This document shows positions 17,926 to 25,856 of a stretch of DNA of 64,000 nt, piece after piece. The translations under genes and the position numbers were made by a program. This stretch comes from AP-15 sp963787425 (lineage in GTDB: Bacteria; Pseudomonadota; Alphaproteobacteria; ATCC43930; CGMCC-115725): assembly GCA_963787425.1 (NCBI GenBank), contig CAWBCV010000014.1, positions 194,756-258,755 on the forward strand, read 5' to 3'. The notes beneath the pieces are model-generated. The model did not search any database. It was not told where the DNA came from and worked only from the letters and a program-made list of their open reading frames with translations. How positions within the stretch are numbered: position 1 is the stretch's first letter; each line of letters starts with the position of its first letter.

Positions 17926-18777
17926 ATGTCAACCCGTGGCATACTCAGCTCGCCGTATCAGCGCCGAGTGATAGTCACCTTTTCCCTCGTAGCCATTGTG
18001 GGGCTGCTGCTGGCCGTGATTTTGGTCAATGCCCTCACTCCCGAGACGCGCGCGTGGAACCTCCTATCTAATATTTTGGTGGCCTTGACCGCGAGCGCCA
18101 TGTTCGCGCTCCTTTCTGCCGGATTACTTCATTTCTTCACCGACCCGTCCGAGATTGAAGCCTCAACGCAGCTCCTCCCAGGAGATATCGACGGGGCGCT
18201 TGACGCTCTCGCCCGCAGCGCCGCGGATTACATCCTCTATGTCCGAACGGGCAGGCATTTTCGAGCCAAAGTGCTGCCGCTTCTCGTCGAAAGAGCAAAC
18301 GCCGGTCGCAGGCGCATCAGAATAGAAGTTGTGCTTCTCGACTTTCGGGAAGCCAAACTGTGTCAACGGTACGCCAGTTATCGGAATTGGAGCTTGGAAT
18401 ACGTGCAGACAGAAATAATGGCGACGATCTTGAGACTCATCGACGCGAGCGTGGCCACGTCGTTCGTGGACATCGATCTGTACCTGAGCAAGCGCCTATC
18501 GACGTTCCGACTCGACGGAACGACGGATGAAATCATCATCACTCGAGAGGACCGGGGGGACTTCGCGTCGCGCTATAAGCGCTCAGATCCCTACTTCGCG
18601 GCGTTTGATAACGAGTTCAGTTGGGTCAAGGCGGAAGCCTTCCAGGTGAAGAAAGCGCCAGGCACAGCCGCATTGCCGCCGACGCTGCGGGACATGTTCG
18701 GTGACCTTCCCGTGATCGGATGCCTTCTAGAATCCGCAACTCAGGCGAAATCGGAGCCCTCGCCATATGCGCGCTGA
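17926..18777 (+). CDS. Two-TM protein with PLD-like cytoplasmic domain
   Basis: A 283-residue protein with two close N-terminal membrane helices (about residues 14-36 and 45-67) and a soluble domain of about 200 residues. The soluble part has alternating strands and helices: ADYILYVRTGRHFRAKVLPLL, IRIEVVLLDFREAKL, then later DGTTDEIIITREDRGD and YFAAFDNEFSWVKAEAF. This layout resembles the fold of phospholipase-D-like proteins that lack the HKD catalytic motif; no HKD is visible. Similar two-helix anchors are used by membrane effectors of defence systems. It overlaps the cupin gene by 11 bp, so the two very probably act together. I do not recognise a named family. Confidence 0.7.
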   Translation: MSTRGILSSPYQRRVIVTFSLVAIVGLLLAVILVNALTPETRAWNLLSNILVALTASAMFALLSAGLLHFFTDPSEIEASTQLLPGDIDGALDALARSAADYILYVRTGRHFRAKVLPLLVERANAGRRRIRIEVVLLDFREAKLCQRYASYRNWSLEYVQTEIMATILRLIDASVATSFVDIDLYLSKRLSTFRLDGTTDEIIITREDRGDFASRYKRSDPYFAAFDNEFSWVKAEAFQVKKAPGTAALPPTLRDMFGDLPVIGCLLESATQAKSEPSPYAR

Positions 18778-19405
18778 CTTCGCCGCCATATTGACGCCGG
18801 AATACGTTCGGGCGGCAACACCGAGCGCCTTGCTCACGGATTTCCGAACATGGGTAGAAGCAGCGCGGCCGTCGTCGCTGATCCACCCGCACGGTTTCCT
18901 TGTCCTGTTGCTGCACCGCGCGGACGGCGAAGAGTGGCGCTTCCACGTATGGCCGCAAGGCACGCGCCACATCAGTGGCTTGCCGGGCCCCATTCATACA
19001 CACGACAAGGTCGTGGACAGCAGAGTTTTGAAGGGCGAGCTGATGAATGTAGTTTATTCGGTCGCGGAAGGTCCGACCGGCGGATTGCCCCTCTATGAAG
19101 TCGAATACCCTAGCGATAAATACGACCCGCAAGGCATGAATCTGTTGAAGCGCAGCTCGGCTCGCGCAGAGGCATCCGCGATCCACAAGCGGCTGGTCTC
19201 GGCTGGCGAGCGCTATACCGTCCCAGCCCATGTGTTTCATCAGGCAGTCGTGGAGGAAAATGTCTGCACTTGCACCATCGTCCGCATGCACTCGCCGGCG
19301 CCGGGTCAGGTCAAAGTCATTGGCGTCGACGGCTATCCAGACACGATCGGCCTACGGCGAGTTGAGTGTTCCGCGGCCGATACACTAGCCGCCGCACGGA
19401 TATAA
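18767..19405 (+). CDS. Cupin-fold protein paired with the 2TM gene
   Basis: A 212-residue protein with cupin-like metal-binding wording: GPIHTHDKVVDSRVLKGEL carries the HxH and a later Glu, and GERYTVPAHVFHQAVV carries the C-terminal motif His, with CTCTIVRMHS following. The arrangement resembles cysteine-dioxygenase-type cupins in general outline but no specific enzyme can be assigned. Its ATG lies within the end of the 2TM gene. After it, 19406-19661 has only a possible 40-codon open frame (GTG near 19437) that I cannot support as a gene. Confidence 0.7.
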   Translation: MRADFAAILTPEYVRAATPSALLTDFRTWVEAARPSSLIHPHGFLVLLLHRADGEEWRFHVWPQGTRHISGLPGPIHTHDKVVDSRVLKGELMNVVYSVAEGPTGGLPLYEVEYPSDKYDPQGMNLLKRSSARAEASAIHKRLVSAGERYTVPAHVFHQAVVEENVCTCTIVRMHSPAPGQVKVIGVDGYPDTIGLRRVECSAADTLAAARI

Positions 19406-19661
19406 TTAGTGGCCATGCCCGGGAGGTCTCAAATTGTGGAAACGGGCGTTCGCACCAGATTTCTGCTCGAGCTAAGCGATTATTCCGCCAACGTCAATGA
19501 CGCGGTGCGAAGATCTTTAATTCTGCAACATCCACCCTTGTTGAAATCGAGTTCCTAACTGCCGAATTGACCAGGCGGCAAAGCACCTGAGGGCCGGGTC
19601 CAGAAAAAATGTCGCGAAAGTGGGTTTCTAGCGGTCCCCGCTGTTCATCTCGGGCAAATCT

Positions 19662-20393
19662 ATGACACCCTCGGAGGAGCGTCCGCACGGCATTGTACCG
19701 AGCGATAGGGATCGCGAACTCGCATTCGAGGCGCTAATATCTACTGCCATAGCCGACGCCAACAAGATTATCCTAAACGCAAAAGACGTTGAGGAATACT
19801 ACCGAGGGTTGTTGATCGAATCAGACAGGGCAGCGGGGATCTTAGCTTTCGCGTTTATCGAATCACAACTTAGCGAACTTTTCGCTCAACGCCTTGACCA
19901 CAGTATCTCGGGCGGCATTTCCTCTATCATTGGGCACAACGGAATACTGGACAGCGTAGGGTCTCGACTTAAGATGTTGCGAGCCTTGTCTTGGATAAAA
20001 CAAGAAACCTACAGCGATCTGCGCCTTTTGGCCAATATTCGTAATCGTTTTGCCCATTCTCACGTCACCCTTAGCTATAGCGATGCCCAAATAAGTGGAT
20101 ATTTTAGCTCTCTCCGAAAGCGCGAGACTATATTCGCGAAAGAGCATCCTTCTGTAACTCTTTCGACCAGACAGGTCTTTTTAGTGCGCGCGGTTTTGAC
20201 TTTGTGTGCATTGTATGCGGAACTTGTCTTGATGCCGTCATCGCTGCGTGCGGGCCTTGGCCCTACAGGGGCATTTGCAGCGGGCTTCGACCGATTCCCG
20301 CCCCAGCTTCAAGACGCACTGAGCCGTTGCACCATGACTGTTCGTCTGATCTACGAGAGCGTCGAGGCTGGTTCACTGGTGCGCGACGCATAA
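19662..20393 (+). CDS. HEPN-like / MltR-DUF4145-like protein
   Basis: A 243-residue mostly helical protein. The central part (ESDRAAGILAFAFIESQLSE, then LRLLANIRNRFAHSHVT near residues 122-136) resembles MltR and DUF4145-type proteins. The R-N-R-F-A-H sequence fits the Rx4-6H motif of HEPN RNases, which are common in toxin-antitoxin and antiphage loci. Base composition is clearly lower in GC than the neighbours, a sign of recent acquisition. It is the third plus-strand gene in the interval between LLM copies 2 and 3. Whether it acts with the 2TM/cupin pair is unknown. Confidence 0.6.
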   Translation: MTPSEERPHGIVPSDRDRELAFEALISTAIADANKIILNAKDVEEYYRGLLIESDRAAGILAFAFIESQLSELFAQRLDHSISGGISSIIGHNGILDSVGSRLKMLRALSWIKQETYSDLRLLANIRNRFAHSHVTLSYSDAQISGYFSSLRKRETIFAKEHPSVTLSTRQVFLVRAVLTLCALYAELVLMPSSLRAGLGPTGAFAAGFDRFPPQLQDALSRCTMTVRLIYESVEAGSLVRDA

Positions 20394-20620
20394 GCCCATT
20401 CTGGAAAGTCAGGCCGTGCAGGAGTTCTCGCCTTCATGCGCGATCGAATGTCCGGAAAGAGTCGGTGCAGTCAATGTCCGACGAGGATATAAGGGCTGTT
20501 GCGGCGCGAAGCCGTCATCCCGCCCAGCGGACGAACTCGGTGGGTCACGTCTTTAGCGATACGACCCGTCGGCGGCGCTGATGTGCCGCCGAAGGGAGGT
20601 GCCCAGGCTGATCCCGCGGT

Positions 20621-21075
20621 CTACTGCGCCGCGGCGGCTACCCTGGTGTCGCGGAAGGCGGGGATTACTTCCTTCGCAAACCGGTCGAGATCTTCGAGCT
20701 GTACGTCGAGCGGGGGTGCCGAGGGGGGCGCGCATATGACGCGGTCGAGGCCGGGATAGCGCTTTTCGACTGCCTTCAGGGCCTCGATGATGTCCTCCGG
20801 CCAGCCAGGAAACCGCCGGCCTTCACCGCATCCTCGATTGTCGGCAATCTCACGGTACCAGCCAGCAGGGGGTCGCGCATTGCCGCGATCTGTTCGTCGG
20901 TCAATGCCCGCACGAGGCGCAATTCGCCGAACATCTTCATGTTCTCTTCGTAATGCGGTGCCGCCTCGCGGATCGCCTGCTCGCGGGAGGGCGCGATGTG
21001 GAACTGGTAGCCGAGCGCCAGCCGCTCGCCGACTTCGAGCTTGATGCCGCGGCGGGCGTGCGCCGCGAATGCCTT
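20621..21075 (-). pseudogene. LLM flavin-dependent oxidoreductase, C-terminal copy 3
   Basis: Only the last ~147 residues of the intact gene remain (RRGIKLEVGERLALGYQFHI to FRDTRVAAAAQ). A 4-base deletion near 20808 shifts the frame after GGFLAG; two compensating indels near 20715-20730 change a short stretch to APPSAPP. The 5' boundary at about 21075 is directly followed by the higBA promoter. The 3' boundary and the bases just beyond the stop resemble those of copies 2 and 4, so the repeated segment includes a little 3' flank. Confidence 0.85.
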
Positions 21076-21083
21076 GTTGACAA

Positions 21084-21097
21084 GTGACAATTGTCAC
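21084..21097. promoter_or_regulatory. Operator-like palindrome of higBA
   Basis: GTGACAATTGTCAC is a perfect 14-bp dyad 15 bp before the higB start, overlapping a TTGTTGACA-like -35 region. HigA antitoxins autorepress through such palindromes; the site is therefore the probable HigA operator. Confidence 0.65.
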
Positions 21098-21111
21098 CTT
21101 ACCATGTCTAG

Positions 21112-21391
21112 ATGATCCGGCGGTTTCGCCATCGAGGCCTCAGGCGCCTCTATGAAGATGACGATCACCGCGAGGTAAACGCGCAGCACGCCGACAAGAT
21201 CGCGCGCATGCTGGCGCGTCTGGACCAAGCAACCGAGGCGCGCCCATCTCGATTTGCCGGGCTGGCGGTTGCACCCGCTGAGGGGCGATCTCGTGGGCTA
21301 TTGGAGCATTACCGTTAGCGGCAACTGGCGGATCATTTTTCGCTTCGACGAGGGCGACGTCACCGATGTCGATTTGCTCGATTACCATTAG
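21112..21391 (+). pseudogene. higB: HigB-type toxin, frameshifted
   Basis: RelE/HigB-superfamily mRNA interferase. The first frame gives MIRRFRHRGLRRLYEDDD and DKIARMLARLDQA, as in HigB; after residue ~43 the expected C-terminal half (LDLPGWRLHPLRGDLVGYW, then GNWRIIFRFDEGDVTDVD and LLDYH) continues in the +1 frame and ends at 21391. A single-base insertion near 21245 therefore disrupts the toxin: the product would stop at 21318 without the catalytic C-terminal strands. Antitoxin gene higA follows intact. Sequence error or programmed shifting are alternatives but no slippery heptamer is evident. Confidence 0.82.
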
Positions 21392-21409
21392 CCGACAGGA
21401 GGCACCGCT

Positions 21410-21718
21410 ATGGCCATGAAGAACCCGCCCCACCCCGGCCTTTCCGTGCGACACGACTGCATTGAGGCGCTCGATTTGACGATCACCGAGGCCGCCGAGA
21501 TTTTGGGCGTGACCCGCCAGACGCTCAACAATCTGGTCAACGGCAAGAGCGGCATGTCGGCCGACATGGCAATCCGGCTCGACAAGGCATTCGGCGGCGG
21601 TGCTGAAACCTGGCTACGGCTGCAAATGGCCTACGACCTCGCGCGGGCCCGCCAGCACGAAGGCGAGATCAACGTCAGCCCGGTGCGGCGGCGCAAGTTG
21701 CAGGAGCCGCGCCCTTGA
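21410..21718 (+). CDS. higA: HigA-type antitoxin
   Basis: A 102-residue Xre-type helix-turn-helix antitoxin. The HTH is ITEAAEILGVTRQTLNNLVN with SGMSADMAIRLDKAFGG after it, the classical HigA/VapI signature. AGGAGG precedes the ATG at ideal spacing and the toxin stop is 18 bp upstream. It probably represses its own operon at the palindrome near 21090 and once neutralised HigB by direct binding. Survival of the antitoxin with a broken toxin is the expected order of decay. Confidence 0.92.
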   Translation: MAMKNPPHPGLSVRHDCIEALDLTITEAAEILGVTRQTLNNLVNGKSGMSADMAIRLDKAFGGGAETWLRLQMAYDLARARQHEGEINVSPVRRRKLQEPRP

Positions 21719-21764
21719 CCTGCCGCCGAGCGGGGCGCCCGGCGGATGATCCTCAGGCCTAGGC

Positions 21765-22949
21765 CTACTGCGCCGCGGCGGCGGTGCGGGTGTCGCGGAA
21801 GGCGGGGATCACCTCCTTCGCGAAGCGGTCGAGGTCTGCGAGCTGAACGTCGAGCGGGGTGCCGAGCGGGGTCGCGCAAATGATGCGGTCGAGGCCGGGA
21901 TAGCGCTTCTCGACTGCCTTCAGGGCCTCGATGATGTCCTCCGGCCGGCCGGCGAGGAAGCCGCCGGCCTTTACCGCATCCTCGATCGTCGGCAGTTTCA
22001 CGGTGCCGGCAAGCCGGGGGTCGCGCATCGCCGCGATCTGCTCGTCGGTCAGCGCGCGCACAAGGCGCAATTCGCCGAACATCTTCATGTTCTCTTCGTA
22101 ATGCGGCGCCGCCTCGCGGATCGCCTGCTCGCGGGAGGACGCGATGTGGAACTGGTAGCCGAGCGCCAGTCGCTCGCCAAGTTCGAGGCTGATGCCGCGC
22201 CGGGCGTAGGCCGCCTGGAAGCCGAGCATGTGCCGCTCGACGGCGCCGCCTTCGGCCGAGCCGCCGCCGATCACGCCGCTGATGCCGTATTTCGCCATGA
22301 ACTCGAAGGCGCGCTCCGAGCCGCTCTGGATCGGCTGCCAGCATTCGACCGGCAACCGCTCCGGCGCCGGCACCAACGTGATCTCCTTCAAGGTATAGCC
22401 GCGATACGGGACCTCCGGCGGGATCGTGTAGTACTTGCCCTGGTGCGAGAAGGACTTGCCCTCGAAGGCCTTGAACAGGACCTCGACACCCTCCTCGAAC
22501 ATCTCGCGGTTGGCGTTCTGGTCGACCAGCGGCGAGCCGAAGGTTTCGACCTCGCGCGTGTGATAGCCGCGCCCGACGCCGAAGATGACCCGCCCGCCGG
22601 TCAGGATGTCGGCCATCGCGTAATCCTCGGCGAGGCGCAGCGGATGCCACATCGGCACGATGTTGAAGCCGCAGCCGATGTTGATGTTCTTGGTGACGCC
22701 GCACAGGTGCATCGCCATCATCAAGAGGTTCGGGATCAATTCCGTGCCTTCGGGCTGGAAATGATGCTCGGCCATCCAGAAGGTGTCATAGCCGCGCTCG
22801 TCCATGCACTTGGCGTAAGCCACCACCTTGTGCATCGCCTTCGCCAACTCCGCTTTCGAATAGCAGCGGTCGTTGATCGGCGTGCCGGCATAGCCGAGAT
22901 TCTCCATGTCGGCGGTGCCATAATAGGAGCTGTCGAATTTCGTGATCAT
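21765..22949 (-). CDS. LLM class flavin-dependent oxidoreductase, intact copy
   Basis: A 394-residue luciferase-like monooxygenase. It has the family TIM-barrel elements (YDTFWMAEHHFQ, GCGFNIVPMWHPLRLAEDYA, LTGGRVIFGVGRGYHTRE) and a C-terminal tail with TIEDAVKAGGFLAGRPEDII. Uses FMNH2 or F420-type reduced flavin with O2; substrate unknown. The start at 22949 (MITKFDSSYYG) has GAGGG upstream. This is the only complete one of four copies in the window: three truncated copies lie at 15.1-21.1 kb in the same orientation, with toxin or defence-type genes inserted between them. Confidence 0.92.
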   Translation of the reverse strand: MITKFDSSYYGTADMENLGYAGTPINDRCYSKAELAKAMHKVVAYAKCMDERGYDTFWMAEHHFQPEGTELIPNLLMMAMHLCGVTKNINIGCGFNIVPMWHPLRLAEDYAMADILTGGRVIFGVGRGYHTREVETFGSPLVDQNANREMFEEGVEVLFKAFEGKSFSHQGKYYTIPPEVPYRGYTLKEITLVPAPERLPVECWQPIQSGSERAFEFMAKYGISGVIGGGSAEGGAVERHMLGFQAAYARRGISLELGERLALGYQFHIASSREQAIREAAPHYEENMKMFGELRLVRALTDEQIAAMRDPRLAGTVKLPTIEDAVKAGGFLAGRPEDIIEALKAVEKRYPGLDRIICATPLGTPLDVQLADLDRFAKEVIPAFRDTRTAAAAQ

Positions 22950-23091
22950 CGTGTGCCCTCGCAGATGCTGGCACCGACTGTCACCGGCGCCGGCGGTTTC
23001 GTCCAGCGGAAATCGCACAGCCCGGCCATGCCGGCGGCGAGCCTTTGTCTACGCAGTCCACCCCGGAGAGAGACCGAGAGCTCGAATGCCG

Positions 23092-23268
23092 TCACAAGAA
23101 AAGCGCCAGCAGGTGTCGACCGAGCACCATGATGGCCGCGAGGGCAATAATCATCAGCGGGATGTAGTTGAGTTTCCCCGGGCGGTAGGGGCGGTGGTCG
23201 AGGATAATCGCGACAACGAGCACGAGCACACAACTCGCCAGCGCGACGCCGGTTTCGGTCAAGCCCAC
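23092..23268 (-). CDS. Small two-helix membrane protein (58 aa)
   Basis: A GTG-initiated frame encodes GLTETGVALASCVLVLVVAI, a short polar turn DHRPYRPGKLNYIP, and a second hydrophobic segment LMIIALAAIMVLGRHLLALF. The pattern of two membrane helices joined by a basic loop is typical of real small inner-membrane proteins. No strong ribosome site is seen (a TGA lies two codons upstream). It sits upstream of the intact LLM gene on the same strand. Function unknown. Confidence 0.55.
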   Translation of the reverse strand: MGLTETGVALASCVLVLVVAIILDHRPYRPGKLNYIPLMIIALAAIMVLGRHLLALFL

Positions 23269-23450
23269 GGTTCAACTGTCGGCTCAGGGCGAGCTGCCGC
23301 CGAATGACAGCGACTGCCGGTCGACGCAGCCGCGCCACCCTCGTTCCACCGGATGTGACGCTGGAAGCCGGAATGAAGCCATGTAGCGAGATTAAGATTA
23401 TGAAGCCGATGGACTCGAGGCCACCCACTCCGCTCCAACCGCGATTTGGC

Positions 23451-23813
23451 CTAACCCGCCCGCCTAAACGGCAAAATGTTTATGTGTTTCCCTTCTTGCC
23501 CTTGCTTATCGCAGTACGCTCGAGCGGCAATAGCTTCCTTGTGAATGGTCATGATCTCGACGGCGGGTGGAATAATTCGCTCCCGTCGACACGCCATACC
23601 GGTATCGACAATCCGACCGTAGGGAAACTCGAACACGACATCGCCGGGCTTGAGGCCTAATTCGACCCTTTCCACGACGTGTACGAAGCGCAGACCGGTT
23701 TTGGCCAAGGGATGCTCTTTATCGAGTGTAAACACCGCCATCGGGAGCAACCACTTTGGCCGTTGGAGCACCGCGAGCAAGATACCGAACTTGGTAAATG
23801 GCGTCACCATCAT
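23451..23813 (-). CDS. Hypothetical protein
   Basis: About 120 residues, starting at one of two adjacent ATGs (23813 or 23810). The sequence has a globular look (TPFTKFGILLAVLQRPKWLL, then LRFVHVVERVELGLKPGDVV and FEFPYGRIVDTG) and ends in a basic tail. I do not recognise a family. It lies between the LLM gene and IS6 debris, whose end nearly touches its start. Composition is less GC-rich than the core genes. Confidence 0.45.
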   Translation of the reverse strand: MMVTPFTKFGILLAVLQRPKWLLPMAVFTLDKEHPLAKTGLRFVHVVERVELGLKPGDVVFEFPYGRIVDTGMACRRERIIPPAVEIMTIHKEAIAARAYCDKQGQEGKHINILPFRRAG

Positions 23814-23904
23814 TCCATCGCGAGGGCACGAATGGCTGAACCGGGCTTTGTCACGGCAACAAAAGAGCGGCATGACGTTTGACTCCTTCTAGCTCGCCGT
23901 CGCA

Positions 23905-24232
23905 CCACCTGATGCGAGTTCTCTGCCCGATTGTTTCGCCTGAGCCCTTGTTCATGCGGGCAAGTCAGTCCCAATTGACGGAATGCCGTGCCGTACGAAC
24001 GCAGTTTGTCGGTTACGAGCAATTTCGGCGCTAACCCTTGTTTCTTGAGCAGCTCGCGCATCAGCCGCAGCGCATCGCATTTGTCCCGCCGGCGCTGAAC
24101 CAGCATATCGAGGATCTCTCCCTCGCGGTCCACGGCCCGCTACAGATACATCCGCCTGCCGGCGATCCGAACCACCATCTCGTCGAGGTGCCATCGGTCA
24201 CTCGGCCGCGGGCGGCGCTGCCGCAGCGTGCG
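23905..24232 (-). mobile_element. IS6-family transposase remnant
   Basis: Carries the DDE core of an IS6-type transposase: RPSDRWHLDEMVVRIAG gives the first Asp region, then RAVDREGEILDMLVQRRRDK, LLVTDKLRSYG with the second Asp, and NRAENSHQVVRRR with the catalytic Glu. A Trp codon after MYL has become TAG near 24140, and both ends are missing. The upstream end abuts an IS256 fragment at about 24233, so one element was disrupted by or recombined with the other. No terminal inverted repeats remain. Confidence 0.85.
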
Positions 24233-24840
24233 GGCGAAAGGATTTTGCGCAGCGGCGCGCATGCGCTGCTGACCCAGGCCGTTGAAGCGGAGGTCGCCGA
24301 TTGTGTGGCAAAGCATGCCGATCCGAAGACGGAGACGGGCCATCAAGGCGTCGTGCGCCACGGCCATCTTCGGGAACGCGAGATCGTGACCGGCATTGGC
24401 CCGGTCGCCGTTCGCCAGCCGCGTATGCGCGACCGCGACGCTGCCGAGGGCAAGCGCATCCGGTATTCGCCATCGATCCTTCCGAGGCATGGACCGAGGA
24501 GCATGCGCGCTGACGGAAGCGCGATCCGTCGGCCAAGCGCTGACGTCTATTGCTGGGCCGGCGGCATCCATTTGGAGGCTCGGCTCGAGGACCAGGCGCA
24601 GTGCATCCTGGTCATCATCATCGGCGCCACGCCGGAAGGCAATCGGGGCGCGATCGGCTGCTCGATCTGAAGCGTCGCGGTCTGACAACCGCGGCGCAGA
24701 TTGCCGCCGCCAAGCCTGCCCTCGCATTGACAGCACCTTTGCCACCGTCCGGCACCGCACGATCCGATCAAAAGGCTGCCTGTCGAACAAGACCGCACTC
24801 GCCATGGTCTTCCCGCGCCCCGCCGAGACTGCCTATTCAG
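24233..24840 (+). mobile_element. IS256-family transposase remnant
   Basis: A decayed mutator-type transposase in the plus direction. The N-terminal part is clear (HALLTQAVEAEVADCVAKHA, GHLREREIVTGIGPVAV, RYSPSILPRHG). An internal deletion joins it to the DDE-region wording YCWAGGIHLEARLEDQAQ with CILVIIIGATPEG. DLKRRGL and, after a frame change, LSNKTALAMVF come from the 3' end. No intact frame or terminal repeats are visible. It is fused to the IS6 remnant on its left. Confidence 0.82.
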
Positions 24841-25063
24841 GCCGAGTCGCGCTCTTCCAGTGTGGTGCTATACCAAAGTCTAATAAGAATGATTCTCAAG
24901 CGGCAGTCATTCATCCGCCGATGCAATAGCACGGTCTCAACCGCTCCCTTAGCTTTGATGGGAATATTAACCCGTTTGTTGGAAGGCGCTTATGCACCGA
25001 CGCAACCTACGCACCAATCCACGCCAAATTGCAAGGCGCCACAACCCGAGGCGATGGGCTGCA

Positions 25064-25591
25064 ATGAACACGGATACTTATCCAGAGCCCGCCTTCCGGC
25101 GCGAACATCCGCTGCCGCAAGGCGTGTACCGCTCAAGTCCGGCTACCGCCGACGCGGCTGTCGAATTCGGGCGTTTCCGCGTGCTGCTACGCCAACGGCA
25201 GCTGCTCGCCGATGGTGTTCCGGTCGAGTTCGGCACGCGCGCCTTCGATCTGCTTCTGGTCCTTTTGGAGGCCGACGGCCTGCTCGTCTCAAAAGAGGAA
25301 CTCCTCAGCCGGGTGTGGCCGGGCATAGTGGTCGCGGACGAAAACCTCAAGGTCCAGGTCTCCGCATTGCGCAAAGCGCTCGGCGCGGACCGCGATGTCA
25401 TTCACACCGAATTCGGCCGCGGCTATCGCTTCATCGGCGTGCTCCGTTCGAATGCCGGCCGGGATGCATCGCAACGCCCGACACGAGCAACGCTGCGGTC
25501 TGCCCCCACTCTTTCCTCCCTTGTAAGCGGGGGAGGGAGGGGGCCACAGAACCCCTGGCAATCGCGCCGGTGTAGTTTCGGCTCGAGCTAG
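25064..25591 (+). CDS. Winged-helix (OmpR/ToxR-type) DNA-binding protein
   Basis: About 175 residues. Residues ~34-130 form a C-terminal-effector winged helix: EFGRFRVLLRQRQLLADG, GTRAFDLLLVLLEADGLLVS, RVWPGIVVADENLKVQVSAL and the wing FGRGYRFIGVL. The rest is low-complexity and runs through a dispersed palindrome (CCTCCC ... GGGAGG near 25515-25540), so the original C-terminal domain is probably lost. Its closest relative in the window is the regulator at 39462, which has the same domain plus an ATPase. A free winged helix could still bind DNA, and it is a candidate reader of the nearby 10-bp-phased TTTAC sites. An upstream ATG at 24992 is an alternative start. Confidence 0.75.
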   Translation: MNTDTYPEPAFRREHPLPQGVYRSSPATADAAVEFGRFRVLLRQRQLLADGVPVEFGTRAFDLLLVLLEADGLLVSKEELLSRVWPGIVVADENLKVQVSALRKALGADRDVIHTEFGRGYRFIGVLRSNAGRDASQRPTRATLRSAPTLSSLVSGGGRGPQNPWQSRRCSFGSS

Positions 25592-25738
25592 CGACCGAGC
25601 GCGGTAACCGAAACCGGCAGCAATGGTGGTGTCATAGCCACACCTCGCCGCGATGCGAGATGGCACGGCTGAGGGGTCGCCAGCAATCAGGATTAGCTGA
25701 CCATTGCTGCCAGCTTCGGCTCTGTTGCATCACGATAA

Positions 25739-25763
25739 TTTACTGCGATTTACCGCAGTTAAC
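25739..25763 (+). promoter_or_regulatory. Phased TTTAC triplet upstream of the ECF sigma gene
   Basis: TTTAC at 25739, TTTAC at 25749 and TTAAC at 25759 are spaced exactly 10 bp apart, on the same face of the helix. A TTAAAT element follows about 22 bp later and the ECF start is 94 bp downstream. The same arrangement recurs at several other promoters in the window. Confidence 0.65.
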
Positions 25764-25856
25764 GAGGCTGGGACGTAGCGCCGATTAAATTGGGGCCATG
25801 CGTTTGGTGTCGTGGATTGGAATAGCTGTTAACCTTGAACTGCAGGAGCGCAACGG

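Noticed and set aside
21235..21255. Programmed frameshift in higB
   Set aside because: No slippery heptamer or following structure is evident, and HigB toxins are not known to use frameshifting.
22946..23428. Minus-strand 160-codon frame upstream of the LLM gene
   Set aside because: Arg/Pro-rich without motifs; a different frame of the same strand encodes a convincing small two-helix protein (23092-23268).
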